Origin: Nymphaea colorata
Lineage: Eukaryota; Streptophyta; Magnoliopsida; Nymphaeales; Nymphaeaceae
Length of the DNA: 64,000 nucleotides
Assembly: GCF_008831285.2 (NCBI RefSeq)
Contig: NC_045144.1
Location: 23,699,716 to 23,763,715, forward strand
Direction of reading: 5' to 3'
A program made the translations under genes and the position numbers. Shown here one piece after another: positions 39,449-50,859 of this stretch (positions are counted from its first letter, which is position 1; each line of letters begins with the position of its first letter). The notes under the pieces were generated by a model, which was not told the DNA's origin, searched no databases, and worked only from the letters and a program-made list of their open reading frames with translations.

Positions 39449-40326
39449 GGATTGAATTAACATTGCTATGCTCTATTTGTAGGTTCACTAGTGGAGTTTT
39501 TGCCCAAAGTGCATTATCTTGTTGTAATATTAAGGCATATGATGAATAGAAAGCATACATGCGACTTAGTTCAATGCATTTATATTGCTGACTTGGTTCT
39601 TCATATTAACATTGTGACAAAGAACATCAGTTATATATTGTTTTAAGCTGGTAATTCTTTGCATTTTTTATTACTTTTTGAAATTGACTATGAGCAAAGT
39701 GGAATTGGTTAGTTACTATATTAATATTTTACAGGCTTTGGAGACATGCCTCTTGGCTTCTGTCACTTTTTTCTCTCTCTTTGTAGATTCAATTCTTCAA
39801 GCAAAGTAACCTTTTTTTTTATGGAAGATGGTCAGTGACTCTCCATGCTTCTACCTTTCTCCTTGTCCCCACATTGTTCAAGACGTTGCTTCAGGTAAAT
39901 CCATTCAAGAAGGTGGAAGAGGTTTGAGCACTTACCCTTATTTTGAGAATTGTGACGTACGTACCTAGAGTTCTCTACAGAGTTTGAGTGTTTCAATATG
40001 GTCTTAATATGAATGGCTCTGTTTCTGTTGTAGTGGTGGTCTGTTCTGTTCCAGCAGAAATTTTTCCATTAGTTTTAAAAGAACTATGCTTGATTGTACT
40101 TGGAGCTGATGGAAACCGAAGCAACCGTAGGATTGTTGATCAGTGACCTAGATGATCCTCAAAGCATGGAAGAGATAATGAAGGGTGTGCCAGAAGTGCC
40201 AAAGCTGGCAAAGGTGCCTGGGTTGATTGCATTTATTTCAATGTGAATGTGAATAATTTGTATAATTTAATTTGATAATAATGAAAAATGAAATTTTGTG
40301 TGAATCCGTGGTCTTTCTCTCTCGCT

Positions 40327-40331
40327 CCCTG

Positions 40332-40367
<36 letters not shown>

Positions 40368-40376
40368 TATATATAG
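40327..40376. repeat. Compound (TA)n(CA)n(TA)n microsatellite
   Basis: Runs of TA, then AC, then TA again, near the right end of the CACTA-like insert. Confidence 0.9.
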
Positions 40377-40587
40377 CTATATTTGTATATAAAGAATTTA
40401 TAGTCAAAGCTCTATAATTATATAATTATAAGAAAACCATGCCTCCTTGTTTTTCAGAGTGCTAATAGGCACGGTCTATAACATTTTTAGGTAAGGTATG
40501 GAACTGTGCCTAAACAGTTGCAGGCATGGTTTTTATAACTTTTAGCAACAGTTTTTGGCATCAGTAAACACAAATTTTCTTGTTGTG

Positions 40588-40967
40588 GCAGTGGTATAAG
40601 AAGTTTTATAGTGATAGCTTCATGAAAAGAAATGAACTTAAGAGATGTGATATGAATCCCTTTTGTTACTTTAAAAAATTGATAGTTATATTATTTTGCT
40701 TTTGTAAAAGCATTTATGTAATTTTGTGTATTGTGGGTCTGCCCTAATGCCCATGTTCATGAAGGGGGTGGTTTTCTTCTGTACTCTTTGATTCTTCTAT
40801 GGTAGTGAAGAAACTTTTGTGCGGTGGCCATGGACATAGGAGAACTCTATCTCCAAACCACGTAAATTTTTTGTGTCTTCTTCTTCTCTTCATTGGATTT
40901 CCCTTCTCTTGCTGTGTTAAAAGAGAATGTAAGAGACCCATGTTCTTAATAACTTCAACTCTAAAAG
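40588..40967 (+). mobile_element. Ty1/copia retrotransposon, 3' remnant (RT tail fused to LTR)
   Basis: 40,591-40,690 continues the interrupted RT (WYKKFYSDSFMKRNELKRCDM, then CYFKKL). Beyond about 40,722 it runs straight into sequence matching the 5' LTR (TGCCCTAATGCCCATGTT, then GTGAAGAAACTT and GAACTCTATCTCCAA), so the rest of RT, RNase H and the start of the LTR are deleted. LINE B resumes at about 40,968. Confidence 0.8.
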
Positions 40968-41190
40968 CGTAAGCTAAAAGGGCTATCATTCTCTTCTAAT
41001 ATCAACTTCTGGTCACGATTCCTAGTTAAGGGTGAACGATATTTTGCCCATCCTTTGTCTCCATCTTTGTGAGAGTTTGACAAGCTTTCTACTCTCCATG
41101 TACATTGGCCCCATTTTGTTACTACCATTTTTTCTTTCACAGATGATCATTTTGCCCATCCTTTGTATACAACTTCTATCTCACCCCCTA
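40968..41190 (-). mobile_element. LINE B, 5' piece
   Basis: Matches 6,670-6,920 of the other LINE copy: TTCTAATATCAACTT, GTACATTGGCCCCATTTT against GAGTATTGGCCCCATTTT, and CCCATCCTTTGTATACAACT against CCCATCCTTTATGTACAACT. The copia element therefore inserted inside LINE B. The boundary at the right is approximate. Confidence 0.8.
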
Positions 41191-41378
41191 TAGAGACTCT
41201 TCCTTGAGAGTGTCCCAGAATTGTTTGTGATGGTTTGCAAAAGTAGTATAGCCCGCTTTTAGGGTCAAATTTCTCAATCCACTCCCTCAAAATGATGTAA
41301 AAATTTCATGGACATCACGTAACTAATGGATATTCATTATCCCTACCTGATGGCAAACTAAATTTATCAAACTCTAAG

Positions 41379-41522
41379 GAGTTGTTTGGCAACAGCCACA
41401 CACTGTTACCGTTTCATAAATATGCTCCAAACATGCAGTGTTCCATGAATCTGCTCCATTTTTTGAGGTAGATATTTCATAGAGCAATAATGGTGTGCTA
41501 CTATTGTCAAATGCACCCCAAA
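41379..41522. mobile_element. MITE-like element, ~145 bp
   Basis: The ends are imperfect inverted repeats (GGAGTTGTTTGGCAACAG on the left; inverted right end GGGGTGCATTTGACAATAG). An internal block, CATGAATCTGCTCCATTTTT, also occurs in the MITE at 44,436, so the two are probably related. No target duplication is clear. Confidence 0.6.
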
Positions 41523-42639
41523 GGTTTGCCTAAGGCTAACTTGCTCCGGTTAGGTCTGATACCAGGCTAATCCAATGGCCACATCCCTCGACACGTGCAA
41601 TATTAATGTTCTTGGTTGAGAAGGCACTTGCATTTTTTGGCAGTCAATTAATACTTACTGAGCAAAGTCAACAATTCATAATGAGTTTTTTAGCAGATTT
41701 GCTATCCAAGACAACCCTTCTAGGCCACGATCATGTCAATTAATGATGGCTTGTGATTTTTCACCTGGCAGTCCTACCCCATAGCAACCCCGAATAACTA
41801 AGTCCATCGATAAGTTCCTTGAGCATAACTATAGTGCAAAGAGTTCTGGCTGTTAGCTCTCACCAGTGCACCCTACATCATATCATCTCAACTAGGTACA
41901 CGCGTACACGCACCATACCCTTTGATGATACAATGGCATATAGTAGGCACTTCTAGGCACTCATTTAAACCATGGGCATGGCATGGCTCCTAGTTGAGTG
42001 GGGTGTCGCACAATGCAACCTCACCCTATTGCAAACCATAGGGACCTTTTGGTGTCTGCCTCCATTAATGAGGTGACAATTGGCATATGATAACCCCACA
42101 GACCAAAGCATGCTAGAATCTAGCATGCTTTGCATGTCGAAGCTAACTTAGGCAGTGCAAACCCAACCAAATAATTGAGCTCAAAATCTTAACCAATTAA
42201 AGCATTGTAATTAATGAAATCCTTTGTGGCAATATCATTTTATTCTATAGAATATTAGCTCAACCCAACTTATTCAGATTGCAAGAAAGTCGGTCTAATC
42301 TATTCAAGTGGGGCGAAAGCTAACCCTCATGATGCAAATGGGACATAAGTACTTTACCCTAGAATCTCAAACTCAAACCCTTCTTCAGTGGTAATTGAAT
42401 AAGAAAATATGGAAGCTAGTCATAGTCTCCACTGGACAACCAAATTGCAAAGGCAACAAAGAGAACGTGGCAACCCTTGATGTGTTAAAGAAGTCATCCA
42501 ATTTCTGCTAGAATTGCAGTTTGGAGTCATGGATAGATTAACCAAGGCCGGGTCTTAGTTGAATTACAGATAGTACTTGTCATGCACCCTTTTGCAGTTT
42601 ATGTTCCCATTACTCTTTAGAATGACTCTAATTTGAAGG
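41523..42639. other. Non-coding stretch with a palindrome
   Basis: No coding sequence was recognised. At 42,104-42,132 there are two perfect 14-base arms (CAAAGCATGCTAGA and its inverse) around a single A. Confidence 0.6.
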
Positions 42640-42905
42640 GCACAGGGTTTAGCTAGTACATGCCCTCTTTGCTGTCATGGAGAGGAAGATGTGGTACATC
42701 TTTTATGGAAATGCATGGTTATGTTATGTCGACAACTCTGGTTTTGCTGGCAATTTAAAACCTACTGAATCGTTTGGCTTGTCTCTAATGATATTGCCTT
42801 TCAAGAGGTGTGCCTACTAGACACGAAAACTAGAGCTTGACGTCTTGTTCAAGTGTTGTTTCGCGGGCTTTCATCGAAAGAAAATGTGGTTTCGTGGGAA
42901 GCCAC
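42640..42905 (+). mobile_element. LINE 3' fragment (zf-RVT) on the forward strand
   Basis: About 42,660-42,715 encodes CPLCCHGEEDVVHLLWKC, the cysteine/histidine signature of the zf-RVT domain at LINE 3' ends, followed by weak WLVSNDIAFQE-like sequence with stops. It is a short, dead scrap in opposite orientation to the other LINEs here. Confidence 0.65.
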
Positions 42906-44100
42906 TTTGACTCACTAGAATGGTGTTTCTACATAATTTCAATTTCATGTTTTTTCACTTCCAGATAATTTTGTGCCCCTGTGACACTGTAGCCTCCGAA
43001 CACCCCATTGGAGTCTTATTTACAGTAATGTTGCATCATAGTTTCTCTCAGTCTTTCTCTCTCTCTGTCATGAAAGGTTGTGAAGAAGAGGATGCTTTAC
43101 TAATATGCTTCGTCATTACTAATATGCTTCGTCATTTAGTGTGTTAGGACAGGTCTCATATGCCACTGTCAGGTCCAATCTGAATTCTACACTAAGACCA
43201 AAGAGATGATCGTTTATATGTCAACAATTGTTAATTAGGCATATAAGCATTCTTCTGCGAGCATGCCCAACCCAAGCTACAACATTTGCTCAGTCTTATT
43301 TTCATGTCACACTTTCACAACCTCCTAACTCCTCTTATCGACGCAACCAACTTGTTTAAATTATAAAACTATTAATAAGAAAGTGGTTCTTATCCATGAT
43401 AAGGCCCATTCCAAGACCATAAGAACAGCCTGTCAGATAGTCGAAAAGAACTTTATGGATGTGACATATGTAGCCTTTTTATTAAGAACAAATGGAGGAG
43501 AACGAATTGTAGATCAATGTCCTGAAAGGAAACCAAGTGCATTGTAAAGAAAAACTCCCATTACAACAAACATGATAATTTCGAAAACCATAGATTTATT
43601 TCCAAAAAGCACATGTTTCAAGAAATAACCAGCAAAAAAAGGTGTCAAGTTTCACGTGTATCGTCAGAGTGCTGTTTTTATCCTTAGAGAACATGGGGGA
43701 CATGAACTGCATCACTTTGGGCACACCATAGAGGTTCTCTGAGCCACTGGCGTATTCTCGAAGCAATTGTTAGTTTCTCAGTTCCAATTAACATTTTACT
43801 TTTATATCTCACAAAATATTTCCTTTTACTCCTTGCTCTTAGTTTAAAAAACTAGGAATTTACGGAAGAATTAGTAGCACAATAGTAGATGAAAGAAAGT
43901 AGATGGCATTTTCTCAGTTGGGACGCTCATTCGTACTCTCACCACGTTGCTACAGAGTATCCCCCTCAAAAAACAAAGCCGTAGGTTGGTTGATGAGCAT
44001 GGAAACGATCCATACACAAGAAAACCTCGAGTTTGAGGGCATCAATTTAGTTCGATACACAAGGAAACCTCAAGCTGAGGGCATCAATTTGGCTAACGTT
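42906..44100. other. Intergenic stretch, no gene seen
   Basis: No recognisable coding sequence. A 19-base unit, ACTAATATGCTTCGTCATT, is tandemly duplicated at about 43,098-43,136. Confidence 0.55.
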
Positions 44101-44363
44101 TAAGGTGTATTTGATAACCTTAGATTTGAGATGAAGCTGGTATGAAATTCCTTTTATGTGGAACCCATGGAATAAACAAACACCAGACTTCACCACCATG
44201 TGAAAAAAAAAAAAAAAAAAAAGATTTGGGATCCTCAATATATCGCCAAAACCTCAGACTTGAGATTAAGCAGAAGGGGGGTCTGACCTCCAATCTTCAA
44301 AGCTGAGATCCCCAGTGATACAAATTACCTTGGATCTCAGATCCAAGGTAAACAAACGCCCCT
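44101..44363. mobile_element. MITE-like element, ~265 bp, with a palindromic right end
   Basis: The ends form an imperfect inverted repeat (TAAGGTGTATTTGATAACC on the left; inverted right end TAGGGGCGTTTGTTTACC). Near the right end, 44,325-44,351 is two perfect 13-base arms (TTACCTTGGATCT and its inverse) around one C. It also contains an A-run (about 44,203-44,222). A similar organisation is seen at 51,707-51,913. Confidence 0.6.
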
Positions 44364-44435
44364 ACAAATTCAAGAGTGATTCTCACTTGAATTCAAGCGG
44401 ACATGAAGTGTGGCACGAATTAGAACCCAACATTA

Positions 44436-44596
44436 GGGGGTGTTTGGCAGCAGGGATACTCTGTAATTGTCTAATGAGTATACCTCAAAGATTGAGGCAA
44501 GTTCATCAAACACTTGTTCTAGTGTACCATGAATCTGCTCTAATTTTTGGAGCAGATTTATGGGACATTAGAAGTCTCTTTGCTGCCAAAGGACCC
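44436..44596. mobile_element. Tourist/PIF-Harbinger-type MITE, ~161 bp
   Basis: It has terminal inverted repeats GGGGGTGTTTGGCAGCA and (inverted right end) GGGTCCTTTGGCAGCA, flanked by TTA on both sides (44,433-44,435 and 44,597-44,599). A TTA duplication with a GGG-GTTTGG-like end is typical of Tourist elements. It lies just downstream of the stress-protein gene's 3' end. Confidence 0.75.
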
Positions 44597-44976
44597 TTAA
44601 AAGAACAAAGTGTAGCACATTAATCATCAAACATATGACATAGCTAATCCTAACATGGTTTCAACCTAGATAGTCCTATCAGGAAATATACCTGAGACCA
44701 CAAACAAAACCCAAACAACGTAACAAGAAACAACCAATGCTGACCAACTGCCCTCAACTTCTGGCATTAAAAACTACAGATATCGTTTGAAGGTCTGATC
44801 AAGGTAAATCACTACAATAGACTCAGATAACAAGATGAAAGGATGAAATGAACAATTCCATCTATTGTAAAGGAGCTGCTGTTCTGGCAGTTTCAAGGTT
44901 CAGCACATGATGACAGCATACCATGAAAAACACAAACCATACTGCGAAACAACCATGACAGGTGAGTTCAATTGAT

Positions 44977-47900
44977 TTATGCTGGTTTCTTCACAACAAG
45001 GACAGGGCAGTTTGCATGATGCACACAGTAATTGCTGACACTTCCCAGGAAAGTCCTGTTCCAATGAGAAATATCATACTCGTGTAAAACGGAAATATGA
45101 AAGAAGGATCATGCAAAATTTGCAAGACAAAGATGTAGGCAATCTAGTTTCATGGGGAGCAAACCAAGTTATGGATCACTAGGTTTCTAATTTAGCTCAG
45201 TGAATGAACTTTGATAACTGGGAATAATGACATTCCAACATAAAAATGCATCATTTTCATCATCCAAGACTCCAACTTAAAGTTCACAACAGTGAACAGC
45301 TTCCAAACATATAATGCATGATCATTATTGTCTAATTAAAAGACCACTGTGAAAAATAAAGTTGGTTACTGTCAAGTTTCAACATTTTTGTGCATCTTAA
45401 TTGAATGTAGTTTGTCACCATCTCAGAACAAATTTCAACCCGTATAGTTTGGTTATGGACCATAGATCTGGAAACAAGGCTAGCTAGTTGATTGTCAACA
45501 AAATATACAGAAGTCGGCACCAAAATTTATGAATACTTCATACCTGCGAACTGGACAAGTAACAGGATATGGTGGAACTTAGACATAATTTTCCTCATTC
45601 CTATATCATGTGCTCGGCTAAATAATATTAGGACAAGGCAACTTATTATCAGCCATCAAAAATTTTTTAGTTAAAGAATATTATGCATTTTATACATTTA
45701 CAGTTTGAACTTCGGGTATAACGTAAAATAAGAGTATGAATTCTGTCTACTAGCATTTAGTCTGTTTAAAACTCCGATAATATGAACTTGAATGCTCATC
45801 AACATTTCTATATTCCAATTTTCAGTTTAGAAGTATCCATAGCTCAAGACTACCCAAGGGCTCTAATATTATCATGCATATTTGCACATTTATTTTCCTT
45901 TTTCTTCACAAAATCATTTGATTTATACTTAAATATTGTTAAGCTCGTTTAGATCTACAGCACTTCAGTGATCAAGTATGCAACTCATACCTTCAATTAT
46001 TCTACATCAACTCCAAAATGAAATTTCCCTATAGTTATACTATCACTTTAATGAATGTTAGCCTCTCCTACAGTTTGATAGTTCAATATGAACATATATC
46101 TTCATGTTTTCACAAGAAGAATCAAATAAAGAGCATATAGACAAACATACATACTCATACACACACATTGCAACTTTTAGACTCTCTGAAGTTATTTGAA
46201 TAGTATGAATTAAGCATAGAAATATGACAACATACCAACACAGTAATCTGCCTGCGTGCATGGTGTAATTTTATCACAAAAGATAGCTCTAAACAGTAAT
46301 GATGAGATACAAAGTTACAAACACTGCTAGAAAACATGATCATGTTGCAAGTTATTTTTTCTTTAAAACCAAACCAATGTTATGTACACTTAAGTGCATG
46401 ATTCCATTTTTTGTTGTCTTTAATATTTATATATGAATATTTGTAAAAAAAAAATCATAAAATAATAAATATCATAATTTCTTACCTTTGCTTTTATTTC
46501 ATATATTTTTATTTTTTGAATTGTTAACTGTATTTCATCTATATTCCATTGTTCACACATGTATGTGTCATAGTCACTGCTACTGGTTCAATACCTCCGT
46601 GAGGTAGTTCCTTAGTTACTGAAACATTTTCCAGAAAATATAGGGAAACATATCAAGGATTTTGAGGAAAATAACACAATACAGAAGGAAGAAATATTAT
46701 GCTACCATATCGTTTTAAGGAAAAGCACAAGAAATCTTGAAAAGCAGTACTAAAAGGGAAATATTTTAAGTTGTCTGACACATGATGATCACAAACTTTT
46801 ACTTGGATGTCAGTTGCACGATTTCTAAGTATTTATTTTACTATGCAAATATCAGCAACATATGTAAGCCACAACAAAAGACAGAAGGAGGACCAGCTTT
46901 AGTCAGGTGGCATTTAGATGCCTAACTTATTACAACAAATTGAAGCAAGAATTTCTGATTGTTAATTGAGTTTCTGGATCATACTTGGCCAGGCAAAAAA
47001 GTTAGTAATCTGGTTTGGTCTGAATCTCGCATCAAAGCTATGTTTCCAATATGCTAAAGCCACAAGGTTTCAGCTACATTTATGTAACATGTAAGTTATA
47101 TAGGTTCCTGTTCTTGGAAAAATAACTTTGCAGCAGTCCAAGAAAGTCAACCATTATAGAACAGATTTCCTTTTCCTTCTATGAGTTCCTAGTACTTCCA
47201 TGAGGGAAATATTCTTACACGTTAAACAAAACACAGATCCAGGGGACATTTAATAGGTTGGAAAGAAATTAGGAATAACATTTTACCATGCATGGCAGGT
47301 GAAAAATTCCAGGAGAAAAAGTCTGAGCTTCCAGCTCCGACTAGTTCTTCCTGAAAAACTGATTATTATAAGCCTGAATGGGGAGATATTCCACAAAATA
47401 TTTTATCGCATTTGCTCTAAGGGTGGATGGCTGGTGAACCTTTTTTCATTCAGTAGACTTTGAAATATATTTCAGGCATACCCAACACCTAAAAAGATAA
47501 AACACTGTGAACTCAAATTGTCAAAAGATTGCCAAAGGGCAATCAACCAAGTGCAGGCACAAGTACCACATCCAGGATATGGACCATATCATGTATGCTC
47601 AATCAGATTGTCTGAATTTAGCTGCTTGACAACGTAATCTTGGTTCCAGTAAGCACGGAAAAATAGAGATGGGACCATGTGGCTATCAGATCAAAGGGAA
47701 GAATATATCACATATGCTCAAATAACCCACATATATAGATAAAAATCTAAGGATGTAAAAAGTGGTATTATAGAGTTAGTTTCTTGTCCTGCCTTCCCAA
47801 TTTGACATGAGCATGGTTACTGACTTTAGTATACATGGCTTAACCAAATACCACAATTACATATTTTGCCTTCAATTGGCTACAACGACATCATTTATAT

Positions 47901-50758
47901 GTAAGCAAATAGGAAACAGATCTTAGTTTATTTTCTTTGTTGTGAAGGACAAGTGGCCAACTATCATCTTAAAAAAACAAATTCATTAGATGATTACACA
48001 CTAGAGCAATAGCACCATAAATCAGCCATTGAAGAAACATAAATCCAGGAGAAACAAAATAAAGTCAGAACATTGTCTGGAGCTGCCTAAGAACATCTGG
48101 TGAATTTCAAAGTATGCAAAGGAATGAGCAGCTAACCTTTGTAAAGTGCTAAGGCCACGACTACCCAAAACAAGAAGGTCAACACCGAATTTCTCAGCAG
48201 CTGCACATATGACATCCTTAGGATCTCCTAATTCTGTCAATGTCTCAGCAACAACCTGCAAATGTAGTTAAATGATTTAATATAAATATTGCACATCAAG
48301 CTTTCAGTAAAAAATTAAGGCATGTATTGTATATGCTTCTGCAGGAGACTAGATTGAATGTCAAGAATTTTACAGGAATAGCCTCATTTTTACATGTAAA
48401 ACCAAGTGAGATACTATGTTATTAACAGAGAAGAAGAGATAATTTTATTAGTAATAAGATGAGCGTACAATAAGTGCCATAACTGTTGAAGATATGCGAT
48501 CTTCCACTCGAAACCTCATGAGATGAATTTATACATGTCAGAACTATAAAGAACATAGATATGCTTTGCTGAGATGGATCTCAAAAGAACAATAAAGAAT
48601 ATGCAAACTGCTAACAGGCATGTGTGTGTGCATGATATATTTGTCTACTGAATTGTGCATTACTTCCAGGCACTTTGCTAATCTCAAACATCCTATTGAG
48701 CTAGTTGAGTAGAATGAACCACCCTTCTATTTCACAACCAATGGACGTGTACATTGCTGACATGGCTCTTTCCCAATAACAGTAACTACGGTGTTCTTTT
48801 TGGCATTGCTGTTAATGGAAGTAGGCAGATGTACAAAAGAGATTAGGATTTACACAAGATAATTCTCTCCATTAACATTGGTTGGTACCTTCAATTGATA
48901 GAAAAGTCATACATGAAGACTTAAAAGACCAACACTGCCAGCTGATGCTAATGCCTATTGAGAGGTACACATTAGAATGTGCCCGTCTAACAAAAGCACC
49001 CTTGCCATTTTATATATAAAGCAAAATTGCCCTCTTTAAGATTTCCAACAAAAGGCTATACATAAAATGTAGAAACAGGACGATTATTTAAAAACAAGCT
49101 CACCATGCCCAACATATATGCAAAATCAGCCATTAATACAAGCATCAATTAGAGATTCCTACATAATCCTTAAATCTGCTGCTTTTCTTTCAGGTAAAGT
49201 GTAGTCAGACAGGAAGAGAAAATCTGGTCGGACCACAAGCAATAGTGTATCTTTACATGCAAACAAATAAACTACATCCATTTATACTAAGCGAAGAAAG
49301 AGGACAGAGTAAATATACCCCCTCCCTTGCACATATCTCTTTTGCTCGTTCCAGGAGGGCTTCTGTAATCTTCGTTTGATGTTCTTGGACGGATTGAATC
49401 AATTCAGTTGCTGCATATATGCAAGTATTGGTTAGAAACATCAAAAGACCACAAAGACCAAAATTCATATGTCAGCAGTCATTCATTGGTGCACATCTCA
49501 CTGAAAAGTTTTGTTCAACATGTATGGATGCCTATAATATGCTTCCTTTAACATGTTAACAGTTTCATCCTTCAACGCAATCAAAAAATTCAAGCTTGAT
49601 GTCGTGTTTCATGAAAAATGGGCTGCTCAAATCCAAGAATATAAGAGTCCAAAGTGACCACAAAATGGTGATAAACCTAACACGGTTTAAAATTTAACTA
49701 GTAAATAAATCATATTAAGCACGCCAAAATCTTTCTTTTTGATAGTTAGATTACTGAAATCAAGGGAATGCCACCATTTAGCATTCCACAACATCAAGCC
49801 TTTACTGTTAAAGGCTTTCCCGTTCAAAAAAATTCCCTTGTCTACAGAATGCAGGAAAAATTTGGTGCCCATGATCAGAGTAAAAGCTTTACAGCTTCTA
49901 AAATTCTTTTCCTGAAATCAAAAGATCCTTAAAACTGTAATATACTTTAGGAATATGATAAATGGCACAAGATATTACAATGCCAAGATAGACTAACTTG
50001 GACGCCATAGAAGATCATATTGGCACCCAGAACATTATATTTTACAGCCACAGGTTAATTAAACTAACTCGTTTGCTGAATTTATGAATATTGTGTTTAT
50101 AAATGAGTTTTGATGAGATTTGGTGCGTGTGCGCGAGGGTGCCTCTGTGTGTGCCGCATGTGTGTAGTAGGTATGTATATGTATTTGTGCGGTTGATACG
50201 CATGTGCTAAGAATTAAAATATTCATATCGTAACTAGTGAACAACATAAGTGACTTCTAAACGATTGATAATTCATTGTTCAACTTCAGGAAATAATTAA
50301 CTTAGTTAACTTAAATCACATAAGAATTGAAAATGACCAGTGAAACAAACACCTGTCAAGAAGACAAGGATTTCCAGATCCCTCAACCTAACATGCTAGA
50401 AAACAACGAAGATTTTGGTCGAACATGATCAAACATTTCGCATCCAAAAATCAAGCCAACCGTCAAAAACCAGACGGACACAACATACCAGTTCCTCTTC
50501 TGAACCAAATACAAATGAGAAGGTGGGTAGCTGTGAAAAGGAAAGTGAAAGCAAAAGCATGGGAAAAGTGGAATCAGGTGACGTACGTGCCGCTCCATAA
50601 CCAGCATAAACGTAGCTGAAACTGGGGAGAGGCTGAGCGTGGAAAAGGAGGAGAGGAGAGGAGATGGTAGGCTTTAGAAAGCTGAGAGCCCATTCAAGAG
50701 CGTAGTGGCTGACATCGCTCTCGTCGATTGCCAGCATGATCTTCTTCTTTTCACCCAT
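44977..50758 (-). CDS. Universal stress protein (USP A-like), 4 exons, 153 aa
   Basis: Exons in order of translation are 50,758-50,587, 49,410-49,319, 48,255-48,137 and 45,055-44,977. Introns have GT-AG ends, and exon lengths sum to 462 bases, giving 153 residues plus stop with consistent phases. The protein starts MGEKKKIMLAIDESDVSHYALEW and contains AAPTELIQSVQEHQ, ALLERAKEICAREG, GDPKDVICAAAEKFGVDLLVLG and ends CPVLVVKKPA. The ATP-binding signature G-x2-G-x9-G-S is present (GSRGLSTLQRTFLGS) and is split by intron 3. Plant proteins of this type are small soluble nucleotide-binding stress-response proteins; the exact role is not predictable. Introns are about 1.2, 1.1 and 3.1 kb. No defects were seen. 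Confidence 0.95.
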
Positions 50759-50828
50759 TTCTCCTTACTTTGCTTCTTCTTCGCGAGAAACAGAGAGGGA
50801 GAGAGGATCATTGAGCCCTGACGCTTGC

Positions 50829-50845
50829 GTAAAATATTTAAAGAC
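50829..50845 (-). promoter_or_regulatory. Candidate TATA box of the stress-protein gene
   Basis: On the reverse strand the sequence reads CTTTAAATATTTTAC about 70-85 bases upstream of the ATG, followed by a CT-rich leader (TCCTCTCTCCCTCTCTG). Position and composition fit a core promoter and Y-patch leader. This is inference from motifs. Confidence 0.45.
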
Positions 50846-50859
50846 ATTGACAGGGCAGG

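Larger units (their letters stand above)
30164..40243 (+). pseudogene. Captured, intron-bearing fragments of an unidentified plant gene
   Basis: Exon-like blocks with consensus splice sites lie in order. 30,164-30,207 (MLPFFSCESPASFH, donor GTAAGT). 33,401-33,509 joins in frame to 34,011-34,077 (VIAWNVKGIAVEEV; then FMIARASESKTITLGSNG, donor GTATGT). 34,207-34,418 (QTELEEIALAEVEVML, donor GTGAGT). 35,662-35,712 (EERARDILLDGVFSSFL, donor GTATGT). About 39,735-39,805 (ALETCLLASVTFF). A terminal block before 40,243 includes ISDLDDPQSMEEIMKG. Stops after SNGRLD and inside later blocks argue against function. I do not recognise the family. Introns are retained, so capture was at DNA level rather than by retroposition. 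A hAT element sits in one intron. Confidence 0.5.
29976..40587 (+). mobile_element. 10.6 kb CACTA-like insert carrying gene fragments (composite)
   Basis: It interrupts the copia RT exactly: SKQ-WYKKF-type sequence is restored if 29,976-40,587 is removed together with one copy of the flanking GCA (29,973-29,975 and 40,588-40,590). A 3-bp duplication is typical of CACTA elements. The left end reads CACTGTCAGAAAGTTG; the right end, inverted, reads CACAACAAGAAAATTTG, an imperfect terminal repeat. The right ~150 bp (about 40,430-40,580) has sub-terminal motifs of CACTA style (repeated variants of CATGCCT and GCACGGT), but the left end does not. There is no transposase, so it would be non-autonomous. 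The insertion is well supported; the superfamily call is tentative. Confidence 0.6.
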
